Positions 45,463 to 54,529 are shown, counted from the stretch's first letter. The stretch: 64,000 bases of DNA from Pseudomonas guariconensis (GCF_900102675.1 NZ_FMYX01000001.1:124001-188000), one strand, 5' to 3'. The notes: a model not told the origin generated them from the letters alone. Made by a program: numbers and translations.

Positions 45463-45482
45463 GATAATGGCGAATGACTATC
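45463..45482 (-). promoter_or_regulatory. Possible Fur box upstream of fecR
   Basis: GATAATGGCGAATGACTATC, 56-75 bp before the fecR start, has GATA...TATC ends and an internal AAT resembling the 19-bp Fur consensus, with one base more and several mismatches. Weak by itself; noted because fecR-type genes are usually Fur-controlled. Confidence 0.3.
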
Positions 45483-45532
45483 AGTTGTGGGGTTTTTTGT
45501 CGGCATCAGCCGACTTCTCGCGCCGATAAGCA

Positions 45533-45549
45533 GGGGCGCGGAGCGCCCC
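45533..45549 (-). terminator. Terminator of the acyl-CoA dehydrogenase gene
   Basis: GGGGCGC, loop GGA, GCGCCCC just beyond the acyl-CoA dehydrogenase stop on the minus strand. No strong U tract on that strand. Confidence 0.55.
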
Positions 45550-45557
45550 TTGTCGGA

Positions 45558-47327
45558 TCAGAACTGCTCAGGGGTCATGCCGTACAGACTCCCGCTGCCA
45601 GCCATGATGCTGACTTCCAAGGCCAGGCTGCGCGGCAGCAGGCGTTGGAAGAAGAACTGCGCGCACGACAGCTTGGCCCCATGGAAGGTAGGGTCTTGTT
45701 CGAGGTTGCGCAGGGACACGGCGGCCATGCGTGCCCACATGTAGGCGTAGGCGGTAAGGCCAAAGAGGTGCAGGTATTCCACGGCGGTGGCACTGACCAG
45801 ATTGGCATCATTGGATGCTTGCTCGCGTAGCCAGTGGCTGGTGTGCTCCAGGCGGTCCAGGGCGTCCTGCAAGGCCTCCCGGTGCGCCGGTGCGTCGGCA
45901 CAGAAGGTGCGCACTTCTGCCAGGAAACCGGCCAGCGCCTGGCCATCGTCAGCCAGCACCTTGCGCCCGAGCAGGTCGAGTGCCTGGATGCCATTGGTGC
46001 CCTCGTAAATCTGTGCGATCCGCACATCTCGCACGCGCTGTTCCTGGCCCCATTCGCGGATATAGCCATGGCCACCGAACACCTGCTGGCCCAGCACGCA
46101 GCTCTCCAGGCCGTTGTCGGTAAAGAACGCCTTGGCCACCGGCGTCAGCAGCGCCACCAGACGCACGGCCTGCTCCCGTTCGCCCGCGTCCTCGGCATAG
46201 CGGGCCAGGTCCAGTTGCTGGCCTACGTAGGTGGCGAAGGCCCGTCCGCCTTCGGTCAAGGCGCGCATGGTCAGCAACATGCGCCGTACGTCGCCGTGAT
46301 GAATGATCGGGTCGGCGATCTTGTCCTTGGCCTGCGGGCCAGTGGCGGCCCGACTTTGCAGGCGGTCCTTGGCATAGCGCGCAGCGCTTTGGTACGAGGC
46401 TTCGGCGCAACCGATACCTTGGAGACCGATGGACAGGCGCTCATAGTTCATCATCGTGAACATCGCCGCCAGGCCTTTGTTCGGCTCGCCGACCAGGTAG
46501 CCGGTGGCGCCGTCGAAGTTCATCACGCAAGTCGCCGAAGCCTTGATGCCCATCTTGTGTTCGATCGAGCCGCACTGCACGGCGTTGCGCGCACCGAGCG
46601 AGCCGTCCGGGTTGACCAGGAACTTGGGCACCAGCAACAGCGAAATCCCCTTTGGACCGGCCGGCGCATCCGGCAGCCTGGCCAGTACCAGATGGATGAT
46701 GTTCTCGGTCAGGTCCTGTTCGCCACCGGTGATGAAGATCTTGCTGCCGCTGACCTGGTAGGTGCCGTCGGCCTGGGGTTCGGCGCGGGTGCGGATCAGC
46801 CCCAGATCAGTTCCGGCGTGTGGCTCGGTCAGGCACATGCTGCCCGCCCATTGGCCGCTGTAAAGCGGTGGCAGGTAGATAGCCTTGAGGTCGTCACTGG
46901 CATGGGCATCGATCGCCAGGCAACTGCCGGCGCTCAGCGCCGAGTACAGGCTGAAGCTGCAATCGGCGGCGTAGAGCATCTCTTCGAACAGCACGGCGAG
47001 CATTTTCGGCATGCCCATGCCGCCATGCTCAGGGTTGCCACCCAGACCGACCCAGCCGCCTTCGCGGTAGGTCTGCCAGGCCTGGCGGAAGCCGTCAGGG
47101 GTGATCACCTGGCCGTCGTCGAAGCGTACGCCTTGCTCATCGCCGTTACGGCTGAGGGGGGCGATCAATTGGCCTGTGATCTTTGCCGCCTCTTCGAGGA
47201 TGGCATCGGCGGTGTCGGCGTCGACCCGCTCGGCCAGAGCGGGCAAGCGTGCCCACAGGGCCGGAGCGTCGAAGACTTCGTGCAGGACGAAACGCATGTC
47301 GCGCAGAGGCGCGTTGTAATCAGTCAT
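45558..47327 (-). CDS. Acyl-CoA dehydrogenase (long, C-terminally extended type)
   Basis: 589 aa, start at MTDYNAPLRDMRFVLHEVFD; the upstream open frame overlaps the synthetase gene and is a shadow. FAD enzyme of the ACAD superfamily: MCLTEPHAGTDLGLIRTRAEPQADGTYQVSGSKIFITGGEQDL (signature 1), VMNFDGATGYLVGEPNKGLAAMF, HGGMGMPK, FGGHGYIREWGQEQRVRDVRIAQIYEGTNGIQALDLLGRK (signature 2 with the ITEGTN-like motif), then a ~100-residue C-terminal extension typical of the DUF/PF12806 class. Oxidises acyl-CoA to enoyl-CoA. Second gene after an acyl-CoA synthetase. Confidence 0.9.
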   Translation of the reverse strand: MTDYNAPLRDMRFVLHEVFDAPALWARLPALAERVDADTADAILEEAAKITGQLIAPLSRNGDEQGVRFDDGQVITPDGFRQAWQTYREGGWVGLGGNPEHGGMGMPKMLAVLFEEMLYAADCSFSLYSALSAGSCLAIDAHASDDLKAIYLPPLYSGQWAGSMCLTEPHAGTDLGLIRTRAEPQADGTYQVSGSKIFITGGEQDLTENIIHLVLARLPDAPAGPKGISLLLVPKFLVNPDGSLGARNAVQCGSIEHKMGIKASATCVMNFDGATGYLVGEPNKGLAAMFTMMNYERLSIGLQGIGCAEASYQSAARYAKDRLQSRAATGPQAKDKIADPIIHHGDVRRMLLTMRALTEGGRAFATYVGQQLDLARYAEDAGEREQAVRLVALLTPVAKAFFTDNGLESCVLGQQVFGGHGYIREWGQEQRVRDVRIAQIYEGTNGIQALDLLGRKVLADDGQALAGFLAEVRTFCADAPAHREALQDALDRLEHTSHWLREQASNDANLVSATAVEYLHLFGLTAYAYMWARMAAVSLRNLEQDPTFHGAKLSCAQFFFQRLLPRSLALEVSIMAGSGSLYGMTPEQF

Positions 47328-47347
47328 GTCGGGGCTCGCGTGGATAG

Positions 47348-48970
47348 TCAGAGGGCCTTGGCCCGGTCGCGCAGGACGTATTTCTGGATCTTGCCCGTGG
47401 AGGTCTTGGGCAGCTCGCCGAACACCACGGTCTTGGGCACCTTGAAACCGGCCAGGTGCTCGCGGCACCACTGGATGATGTCTGCCTCCCGGGTGCTGGC
47501 TTGCCCTGCCTTGAGGGCGACGAACGCGCAGGGTGTTTCGCCCCACTTTTCATCCGGGCGGGCCACCACGGCGGCTTCGAGCACTGCCGGATGCTTGTAG
47601 AGGGTATCTTCGACTTCGATGGTGGAGATGTTCTCGCCGCCGGAGATGATGATGTCCTTGAGCCGATCCTTGATCTCGACGTAGCCGTCGGCATGCCAGA
47701 CGGCCAGGTCGCCGGTATGGAACCAGCCACCACGGAAGGCCTCGGCGGTGGCCTCGGGGTTCTTCAGATAGCCCTTCATCACCGTGTTGCCGCGCATGAA
47801 GATCTCGCCCAGGGTCGTGCCGTCCTGCGGCACCGGTTGCAGGGTCTGTGGATCGGCCACCATCAGCCCATCCAGGGTCGGATAACGCACACCTTGGCGG
47901 GATTTGATCCGAGCCCGCTGCTCCAGCGGCTGTTCATCCCACTCCTCGTGCCAGGCGCAGACGGTGACCGGGCCGTAGACCTCGGTCAGGCCATAAGTGT
48001 GGGTGACGCGGATGCCCATCTGCTCGACCGCACCGATCACCTTGGCTGGTGGCGCAGCGCCCGCGACCATTGCCTGCACCGGGTGGCCGATGGCGGCTTT
48101 GTCGGCATCGGGCACGTTCACCAGGGCGTTGAGCACGATGGGCGCGCCACACAGGTGACTGACCCGGTGCTCGCGGATCAGGTTGAGGATCTTCTGTGGA
48201 TCGACCCGGCGCAGGAACACATGGGTGCCGGCCAGGGCGGTGACGGTCCAGGGGTAGCACCAGCCGTTGCAGTGGAACATCGGCAGTGTCCACAGGTACA
48301 CCGGATGCTGGCCCATGGACCAGGTCATCTGGTTGCCCAGGGCGTTGAGGTAGGCGCCGCGATGGTGATACACCACGCCTTTGGGATTGCCGGTGGTGCC
48401 GGAGGTGTAGTTCAGGGAAATCGCCTGCCATTCATCATCGGGCCATTCCCAGGCGAACGCTGGATCGCCTTCGGCCAGCAGCGCCTCGTAATCCAGATCG
48501 CTGACGGCGCGGCCTTCACCGTATTCTGGATCGTCCACATCGACCACCAGGGGAGGGTGTTCGAGCAGGGCCAGGGCGCCTTCGATCACGCTGTGGAACT
48601 CGCGGTCGGTGATCAGTACCTTGGCTTCGCCGTGCTGCAGCATGAAGGCGATGGCCTCGGCGTCCAGACGCACGTTGAGGGTGTTGAGCACCGCGCCGAT
48701 CATCGGCACGGCAAAGTGCGCTTCGAGCATTGCCGGAATGTTCGGCAACATCACTGCGACGGTGTCGCCCCGGCCGATACCGCGCCCGGCCAAGGCACTG
48801 GCCAGGCGTCGGCAACGGGCGTAGGTCTGGGCCCAGTCACGACGGATGGCGCCGTGGATCACCGCCGGATAGCGGCCATACACCGCGGCGGTTCGCTCGA
48901 TGAAGCTCAAGGGGGTGAGGGCGACATGATTGACAGCAGTGGGCATCAGGCCCTGGGAATAGATCGACAT
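47348..48970 (-). CDS. Medium/long-chain acyl-CoA synthetase (AMP-forming)
   Basis: 540 aa ANL-superfamily ligase. Adenylation motifs: ISLNYTSGTTGNPKGVVYHHRGAY (A3), THTYGLTEVYGP (A5), GDLAVWHADGYVEIKDRLKDIIISGGENISTIEVED (A7-A8) and the final Lys in PKTSTGKIQKYVLRDRAK (A10). Activates a fatty, branched or aromatic carboxylic acid to its CoA ester, which the next gene dehydrogenates. 20 bp separate the two. Divergent from a sensor kinase/regulator pair that probably controls it. Confidence 0.9.
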   Translation of the reverse strand: MSIYSQGLMPTAVNHVALTPLSFIERTAAVYGRYPAVIHGAIRRDWAQTYARCRRLASALAGRGIGRGDTVAVMLPNIPAMLEAHFAVPMIGAVLNTLNVRLDAEAIAFMLQHGEAKVLITDREFHSVIEGALALLEHPPLVVDVDDPEYGEGRAVSDLDYEALLAEGDPAFAWEWPDDEWQAISLNYTSGTTGNPKGVVYHHRGAYLNALGNQMTWSMGQHPVYLWTLPMFHCNGWCYPWTVTALAGTHVFLRRVDPQKILNLIREHRVSHLCGAPIVLNALVNVPDADKAAIGHPVQAMVAGAAPPAKVIGAVEQMGIRVTHTYGLTEVYGPVTVCAWHEEWDEQPLEQRARIKSRQGVRYPTLDGLMVADPQTLQPVPQDGTTLGEIFMRGNTVMKGYLKNPEATAEAFRGGWFHTGDLAVWHADGYVEIKDRLKDIIISGGENISTIEVEDTLYKHPAVLEAAVVARPDEKWGETPCAFVALKAGQASTREADIIQWCREHLAGFKVPKTVVFGELPKTSTGKIQKYVLRDRAKAL

Positions 48971-49116
48971 GCGGTGGTCCTGTAAGGAGGCAGACGCAGC
49001 CTGTGCGCATGGCCCCCGGTGGCTGATTGTTAGCTCTGATCAGGGAAAGGGAGCAGGCCGATGGCTGCTGCCCCTGTCGCATTTTTACGCGAACCGCTAT
49101 GGTAGCTGGAAGATCG

Positions 49117-49144
49117 ACTATAGCAATATAGTAAAACTACTATA
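49117..49144. promoter_or_regulatory. ACTATA repeats in the divergent promoter (candidate response-regulator site)
   Basis: ACTATA-GCAA-TATAGT, a perfect 6-bp inverted repeat (49117-49132), followed by a further direct ACTATA (49139-49144), 17 bp before the kinase start codon. Three equal half-sites in the 190-bp region between the acyl-CoA synthetase and the kinase fit a LuxR/NarL-type regulator; location close to the kinase gene suggests autoregulation. Confidence 0.5.
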
Positions 49145-49160
49145 AGAAGAGCCTTCTACG

Positions 49161-50558
49161 GTGAATACGACCCTATCGCCCTTGCTGGCCAAGGACCCGC
49201 AACCGAGCCTCTTGCTGGCCCCCGACGCACGCCCGTTGGCGTTCAACTCCGCGTTCCAGACGCTGTTCGGCGAGGACACGCAGGCATTGCCCACCAATAC
49301 CGCCGCGCTGGTAAAGGCATGTCTGCGTCAACGCCGTGCCATCGTCGAAGTGGAGGCCGAGGTTGGGGAGCGCATCCTGCTTTGGACGTTCATTCCCGAT
49401 GACAACGGCCAGCAGGTCGTGGCCCGCTGCCGCGACGCCAGTGATGAACGTCGCGAGGCGCGCGAAGCCAGCCGTGCCCGGCGTCTGTACCGACTGATCA
49501 CTGAAAACACCACCGACTTGATTTCCCGGCACAGCCCGGACGGGCGTTTTCTCGATGCCACGCCGGCGGCGTTCCGCTTGCTCGGCCTGTGGCCTGAACA
49601 ACTGCGCGGCAGCGCCGTGCACACTTTGCTGCACCCCAGCGAGCGGCGTCAGGTGCTGCTGCAGGCCGGCGCGGCGCTGGAAGTGGAGGGCTACCACACC
49701 CTGACCTGTCGGGTGCGCCATGCCGATGGCCGTTACCGCTGGTTCGAGATTGCCTGTCGGGCGATCCGCGAGACCTATACCGGCACGGTGGTGGAAATCG
49801 TCGCCGTCTCGCGCGACATCACGTTGCGCATCGAAGCCCAGGAGACCCTGGCCCACAGCGCCCGCGTCGCCACCTTGGGCGAGCTCGCCTCGGGCATTGC
49901 CCATGAGATCAACCAGCCGCTGGCAGCGGTGCTCAATTACAGCAACGCCAGCCTGCGTTACCTGCACAACCTCGACCATGACCCCCAGGCCCGCGAACGC
50001 ATCGCTCAGGGCTTGCAACGTATCAACGCCCAGGCCAACCATGCCGCGCAGGTGATCCGTCGCCTACGGGCCTTCCTGCGCAAGGGGCCGCGTCATCTCC
50101 AGGCGCTGGATATCGCCGATGTGGTGGGTGAGGCGTTGCGTCTGTGCGCCTGGGAGGCCGGGCAGGCCCAGGTGCGCATCGAACAGCGCCTGGGCCCGCA
50201 GTTGCCCAAGGTGTACGCGGACCGGGTATTGCTCGAGCAGGTGCTGCTCAATCTGCTGCGCAATGCTATCGACGCCAACCGCGAGCAGCACGGGACGCAG
50301 GCCTCGCGTATCCTGCTCATCGCCAAGGCCGTGGACGACGGGCTGCTGGTGGAGGTCTGCGATCAGGGCCCGGGCGTGGCAGTGGAACGCCTGGATGAGA
50401 TCTTCACGCCGTTCACCACGACCAAGGCCGATGGCCTGGGATTGGGGTTGAGCATGAGCCGGAGCATTGTCGAGGGCTTTGGTGGCAGCCTACAGGCGCG
50501 GCCGGGCGAGGCGGGTGGCTTGGTGCTGTGCTGTCGTCTGCCGGCGAACAACGGATAA
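49161..50558 (+). CDS. Soluble PAS-domain sensor histidine kinase
   Basis: 465 aa from a GTG start. No membrane helix. N-terminal ~110 residues without a clear domain, a PAS domain at ~115-225 (LYRLITENTTDLISRHSPDGRFLDATPAAFRLLGLWPEQLRGSAVHTLLHP), phospho-His in GELASGIAHEINQPLAAVLNY (~245), and a HATPase with LLNLLRNAIDANREQHG (N box), VCDQGPGVA (G1) and ADGLGLGLSMSRSIVEG (G2). NtrB/DctB-like phosphotransfer. It likely senses a cytoplasmic intermediate. The response regulator begins 13 bp later. Confidence 0.9.
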   Translation: MNTTLSPLLAKDPQPSLLLAPDARPLAFNSAFQTLFGEDTQALPTNTAALVKACLRQRRAIVEVEAEVGERILLWTFIPDDNGQQVVARCRDASDERREAREASRARRLYRLITENTTDLISRHSPDGRFLDATPAAFRLLGLWPEQLRGSAVHTLLHPSERRQVLLQAGAALEVEGYHTLTCRVRHADGRYRWFEIACRAIRETYTGTVVEIVAVSRDITLRIEAQETLAHSARVATLGELASGIAHEINQPLAAVLNYSNASLRYLHNLDHDPQARERIAQGLQRINAQANHAAQVIRRLRAFLRKGPRHLQALDIADVVGEALRLCAWEAGQAQVRIEQRLGPQLPKVYADRVLLEQVLLNLLRNAIDANREQHGTQASRILLIAKAVDDGLLVEVCDQGPGVAVERLDEIFTPFTTTKADGLGLGLSMSRSIVEGFGGSLQARPGEAGGLVLCCRLPANNG

Positions 50559-50570
50559 GGAGAGGGGCCA

Positions 50571-51203
50571 GTGGTGCAAGCGAAGGTGTATGTGGTCGAT
50601 GACGACCAGGGCATGCTCGACTCGACGGTCTGGTTGCTGGAGTCGGTAGGCCTGCGCGCGCTGCCGTTCACAGGGGGGCAGGCGTTTCTCGATGTCTGCG
50701 ATGACCGCGAGCCGGCCTGCGTGCTTTTGGATGTGCGCATGCCAGGCCTGGGCGGGCTGGCGGTACAGGCGGCGCTACGTGAGCGCGGGCTCGACATCCC
50801 GGTGATCTTCGTCAGCGGCCACGCCGATGTGCCCATCGTGGTACGGGCCTTCAAGGCCGGTGCCTGCGACTTCATCGAAAAACCCTACAACGACCAATTG
50901 CTGCTCGACAGCGTGCAAGCCGCCCTGGACCAGGTCCGTCGCCGACAGCAGGGCAGCGAAGCCCTGGCCGCCGTGCAGGCGCGGATCGACGGGCTCACGC
51001 CCCGTGAGCGCGACGTGTTCATTCCCTTGGCCCAAGGGCTGAGCAACCGGGAAATCGCCGAGCAATTGAGCGTCAGCGTCAAGACCGTCGACCTGTATCG
51101 AGGGCGGGTGATGAAGCGCCTGCAGGCTGCGAGCCTTCCTGAGCTGGTGGGCATGGCCATCGCTTGTGGGCAGGTCGCGGCGCTGGGATTACAGGAGTCC
51201 TGA
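50571..51203 (+). CDS. LuxR/FixJ-family response regulator
   Basis: 210 aa from GTG at 50571 (AAGGAG 8 nt upstream; a second GTG follows directly). Receiver: VVDDDQGML (acidic pair), CVLLDVRMPGLGG (phospho-Asp ~55), VIFVSGHAD and IEKPYN. C-terminal LuxR HTH: LTPRERDVFIPLAQGLSNREIAEQLSVSVKTVDLYRGRVMKRLQ. It pairs with the upstream kinase, and by position likely controls the divergent acyl-CoA synthetase/dehydrogenase genes. Confidence 0.9.
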   Translation: MVQAKVYVVDDDQGMLDSTVWLLESVGLRALPFTGGQAFLDVCDDREPACVLLDVRMPGLGGLAVQAALRERGLDIPVIFVSGHADVPIVVRAFKAGACDFIEKPYNDQLLLDSVQAALDQVRRRQQGSEALAAVQARIDGLTPRERDVFIPLAQGLSNREIAEQLSVSVKTVDLYRGRVMKRLQAASLPELVGMAIACGQVAALGLQES

Positions 51204-51245
51204 GGGCTTCTGTACGAAAATTTACATAGCAGGCTATTTAAGGCT

Positions 51246-51273
51246 TTGACATTCACTGCCTAGGCAGTAATAT
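51246..51273 (+). promoter_or_regulatory. marR-emrAB promoter with embedded MarR operator
   Basis: -35 TTGACA (51246-51251), 16-bp spacer, -10 TAATAT (51268-51273). The perfect palindrome ACTGCCTAGGCAGT (51255-51268) fills the spacer, so a bound repressor would block RNA polymerase. A weaker second copy, TTGCCTGAGCAG, lies at 51284-51295 near the expected transcription start. Confidence 0.8.
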
Positions 51274-51301
51274 TTTTAAACAATTGCCTGAGCAGCCTGT
51301 C

Positions 51302-51775
51302 ATGTCCCATTTCTCTCCGGAAAACTTCCAGACCTGCACCATCGGCCTGCTGCTTGGCCGCGCCGCGCTCCTGAAGGACCGCATCCTCGACTCTCACCTG
51401 GAAGCCGACGGCGTCACTGCCGCCCAGTTCAAGGTGCTGATCATTGTCACCCAGTACCAAGTGGACACGCCGGCCGAGCTGTGTCGCTACCTGGGCCTGG
51501 ACAGCGGCTCGATGACCCGCATGCTCGATCGCCTCGAGCAGAAGGAGCTGATCGTGCGTAACCGCTGCCCAGAAGACCGTCGCCAGGTGCGCCTGGCGTT
51601 GACTGCCGAGGGTCAGCGCCTAGCCGACCGGCTGCCGGAGATCGGCGCGGCGGCGATGAACGAGCTGGTCGGTGTGCTCGAGCCCGAAGAGCTCAAGGCC
51701 CTTGAAGGCTTGCTTGCCAAGGTGCTGATCAGCGCCGGCGACCCCCTGACGATCAGCCGTTTCGCCGATCGTTGA
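51302..51775 (+). CDS. MarR-family repressor of the EmrAB-type efflux operon
   Basis: 157 aa, starting MSHFSPENFQTC. The six codons in frame upstream (from 51284) lie over the promoter and lack an RBS. MarR winged helix: TAAQFKVLIIVTQYQVDTPAELCRYLGLDSGSMTRMLDRLEQKELIVRNRCPEDRRQVRLALTAEGQRL, with the DxRxxxLxLT wing. It likely represses its own operon (marR-MFP-MFS) through the palindrome in its promoter, with release by phenolic or similar drugs. Confidence 0.9.
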   Translation: MSHFSPENFQTCTIGLLLGRAALLKDRILDSHLEADGVTAAQFKVLIIVTQYQVDTPAELCRYLGLDSGSMTRMLDRLEQKELIVRNRCPEDRRQVRLALTAEGQRLADRLPEIGAAAMNELVGVLEPEELKALEGLLAKVLISAGDPLTISRFADR

Positions 51776-51803
51776 TCCCTCACGACTCATCCAAGGTATT
51801 GTC

Positions 51804-52997
51804 ATGGCCACTTCCGCTGACACCTCCACCCCAGCACCTGCGCCGGACAACACAGGCAAGCGCAAGGCCTGGTTGCTTGGCTTGCTGCTGGTGCTGATCC
51901 TTGCCGGTGCCGCCGCCTGGGGCTGGTACACCCTGGTCGGGCGCTGGCATGAAAGCACCGACGACGCCTACGTCAATGGCAACGTGGTGGAAATCACGCC
52001 GCTGGTGACTGGTACCGTCACCAGCATCGGTGCCGATGATGGCGACTTGGTGCACGAAGGCCAGGTCCTGCTGCGCTTCGACCCGGCCGACAGCGAGGTC
52101 GCCTTGCAGGCCGCCGAGGCCAAGCTGGCGCGCACTGTGCGTCAGGTCCGGGGCCTGTACAGCAACGTCGATGCGCTCAAGGCGCAATTGCAGACGCGTC
52201 AGGCTGAGCTGCAGAAAGCCCAGGACAATTACAACCGGCGCAAGGTGCTGGCAGATAGTGGGGCAATCGCCGCTGAGGAAATCTCCCACGCTCGCGACGA
52301 CTTGACCGTCGCCCAGAGCGCCCTGAACAGCGCCCGCCAGCAACTGAACACCAGCACTGCACTGGTCGACGACACCGTAGTCTCCTCGCATCCCGAGGTA
52401 ATGGCTGCCGCCGCCGACCTGCGCCAGGCCTACCTCGACAATGCCCGCACCACATTGGTAGCACCGGTCACCGGCTACGTGGCCAAGCGTACCGTGCAAC
52501 TGGGCCAGCGCCTGCAGCCGGGTGTCGCGACCATGGCGGTGATCCCGCTGGACCAGGTCTGGATCGATGCCAACTTCAAGGAAACCCAACTGCGCGACAT
52601 GCGCATCGGTCAGCCGGTGGAAATTTCTGCCGATCTTTATGGCAGCGACGTGAAATACAGCGGTACCGTGGACAGCCTGGGCGCCGGTACCGGCAGCGCC
52701 TTTGCGCTGTTGCCGGCGCAGAACGCCACCGGCAACTGGATCAAGATCGTGCAACGGGTACCGGTGCGTATTCACCTGAACCCCGAACAGCTCAAGGACC
52801 ACCCCCTGCGTATTGGCCTGTCCACCGTTGTCGAGGTCGATCTGCATGACCAGAGCGGCCCGGCGCTGGCCCAGCAGCCGCCACAGCAAGCCAGCTACAC
52901 CACCCAGGTGTACGATCGCCAGTTGGTCGAAGCCGACAACCTGATCGCCCGGCTGATCCACGAGAACAGCGCCACCGGCAAGACGGCCCAGCGATGA
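51804..52997 (+). CDS. EmrA-type membrane fusion protein
   Basis: 397 aa HlyD/EmrA family adaptor. One N-terminal membrane helix at ~22-44 (AWLLGLLLVLILAGAAAWGWYTLV), STDDAYVNGNVVEITPLVTGTVTSIGADDGDLVHEGQVLLRFDP (first lipoyl half), a coiled-coil hairpin to ~residue 200 rich in Ala/Gln/Leu (ALKAQLQTRQAELQKAQDNYNRRKVL), then TTLVAPVTGYVAKRTVQLGQRLQPG (second half) and WIDANFKETQL. Links the inner membrane pump to an outer membrane channel, which is not encoded here. Overlaps the MFS gene by 4 bp. Confidence 0.93.
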   Translation: MATSADTSTPAPAPDNTGKRKAWLLGLLLVLILAGAAAWGWYTLVGRWHESTDDAYVNGNVVEITPLVTGTVTSIGADDGDLVHEGQVLLRFDPADSEVALQAAEAKLARTVRQVRGLYSNVDALKAQLQTRQAELQKAQDNYNRRKVLADSGAIAAEEISHARDDLTVAQSALNSARQQLNTSTALVDDTVVSSHPEVMAAAADLRQAYLDNARTTLVAPVTGYVAKRTVQLGQRLQPGVATMAVIPLDQVWIDANFKETQLRDMRIGQPVEISADLYGSDVKYSGTVDSLGAGTGSAFALLPAQNATGNWIKIVQRVPVRIHLNPEQLKDHPLRIGLSTVVEVDLHDQSGPALAQQPPQQASYTTQVYDRQLVEADNLIARLIHENSATGKTAQR

Positions 52998-54529
52998 GCA
53001 AGGACGCGCCCGCGCAGTTCACTCCGCCGAGCCTGCTGCTGACGACCATCGGCCTGTCGCTGGCGACTTTCATGCAGGTGCTCGACACCACCATCGCCAA
53101 CGTGGCCCTGCCGACCATCTCCGGCAACCTGGGGGTGAGCTACGAGCAGGGCACCTGGGTGATCACCTCGTTCGCGGTGAGCAATGCCATCGCCTTGCCG
53201 CTGACGGGCTGGCTGAGCCGGCGCTTCGGCGAGGTGAAGCTATTCCTGTGGGCCACATTGCTGTTCGTGCTGGCCTCGTTCCTGTGCGGCATCGCCCAGT
53301 CGATGCCGGAACTGGTGGCCTTCCGCGTGCTGCAGGGTGTGGTCGCCGGGCCGCTGTACCCGATGACCCAGACCCTGCTGATCGCCGTGTACCCGCCCGC
53401 TAAAAGGGGCATGGCGCTGGCCTTGCTGGCCATGGTCACGGTGGTGGCGCCGATTGCCGGGCCGATTCTCGGTGGCTGGATCACCGACAGCTACAGCTGG
53501 CCCTGGATCTTCTTCATCAACGTCCCCATCGGCCTGTTCGCCGCGGCCGTGGTGCGCCAGCAGATGCGCGCGCGACCCGTGGTCACCAGCCGTCAGCCGA
53601 TGGACTATATCGGCCTGCTGACGCTGATCATCGGCGTGGGCGCGTTGCAGGTGGTGCTGGACAAAGGCAACGACCTGGATTGGTTCGAATCCTCGTTCAT
53701 CGTCATCGGCAGCCTGATTTCGGTGGTATTTCTGGCGGTCTTCATCATCTGGGAACTCACCGATCGTCATCCGGTGGTCAACCTGCGTTTGTTCGTGCAC
53801 CGCAATTTCCGTGTCGGCACCTTGGTGATGGTGCTTGGCTATGCGGGCTTCTTCGGCATCAACCTGATCCTGCCGCAATGGTTGCAGACCCAGATGGGTT
53901 ACACCGCCACCTGGGCGGGCTTGGCAGTGGCGCCGATCGGCCTGCTGCCTGTGGTCCTGTCGCCATTCGTGGGCAAGTATGCGCACCGGGTCGATCTGCG
54001 TTTGCTGGCGGGGTTGGCGTTCCTGGCGATCGGCGCCAGCTGCTACATGCGCGCCGGCTTCACCAGCGAGGTGGACTTCCAGCACGTGGCACTGGTGCAA
54101 CTGTTCATGGGCATCGGCGTGGCGCTGTTCTTCATGCCGACCTTGAGCATCCTGCTGTCGGACCTGCCGCCTCACCAGATCGCCGATGGCTCGGGGCTGG
54201 CGACCTTCCTGCGCACCCTCGGAGGCAGCTTCGCCGCCTCGCTGACCACCTGGATCTGGATTCGCCGCGCCGACCAGCACCACGCGTACCTGAGCGAGCA
54301 CATCAGTCAGTACGATCCTTCCACCCAGCACATGCTGGAGCAGTTGGGCGGGGCCAACCCGCAGAGCTATGCGCAGCTGGAGCGGATCCTCAACGGCCAG
54401 GCCTACATGATGTCGACGGTGGATTACTTCACCTTGATGACCTGGGTGTTCGCAGGGCTGATCCTGCTGGTATGGCTCGCACGGCCGCCGTTCACCGCCA
54501 AGGCGGGGCCAGCGTCGGCCGGACACTGA
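52994..54529 (+). CDS. EmrB/QacA-family (DHA2) multidrug MFS transporter
   Basis: 511 aa, 14 membrane helices. Signatures: LATFMQVLDTTIANVALPTISGNLGVSYEQGTWVITSFAVSNAIALPLTGWLSRRFGE (motifs D1 and A), RVLQGVVAGPLYPMTQTLLIAVYPPAKRGMALALLAMVTVVAPIAGPILGGWITDSYSWPWIFFINVPIG (motif C). Proton-coupled drug export as part of a tripartite pump with the fusion protein. Its C-terminal end is followed by a degraded REP-like sequence (54541-54600). Confidence 0.94.
   Translation: MSKDAPAQFTPPSLLLTTIGLSLATFMQVLDTTIANVALPTISGNLGVSYEQGTWVITSFAVSNAIALPLTGWLSRRFGEVKLFLWATLLFVLASFLCGIAQSMPELVAFRVLQGVVAGPLYPMTQTLLIAVYPPAKRGMALALLAMVTVVAPIAGPILGGWITDSYSWPWIFFINVPIGLFAAAVVRQQMRARPVVTSRQPMDYIGLLTLIIGVGALQVVLDKGNDLDWFESSFIVIGSLISVVFLAVFIIWELTDRHPVVNLRLFVHRNFRVGTLVMVLGYAGFFGINLILPQWLQTQMGYTATWAGLAVAPIGLLPVVLSPFVGKYAHRVDLRLLAGLAFLAIGASCYMRAGFTSEVDFQHVALVQLFMGIGVALFFMPTLSILLSDLPPHQIADGSGLATFLRTLGGSFAASLTTWIWIRRADQHHAYLSEHISQYDPSTQHMLEQLGGANPQSYAQLERILNGQAYMMSTVDYFTLMTWVFAGLILLVWLARPPFTAKAGPASAGH

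Noticed and set aside
45499..45514. Hairpin GTCGGC-ATCA-GCCGAC before fecR
   Set aside because: It has T residues on the wrong side for a terminator on either relevant strand; could be part of a leader but nothing supports a function.
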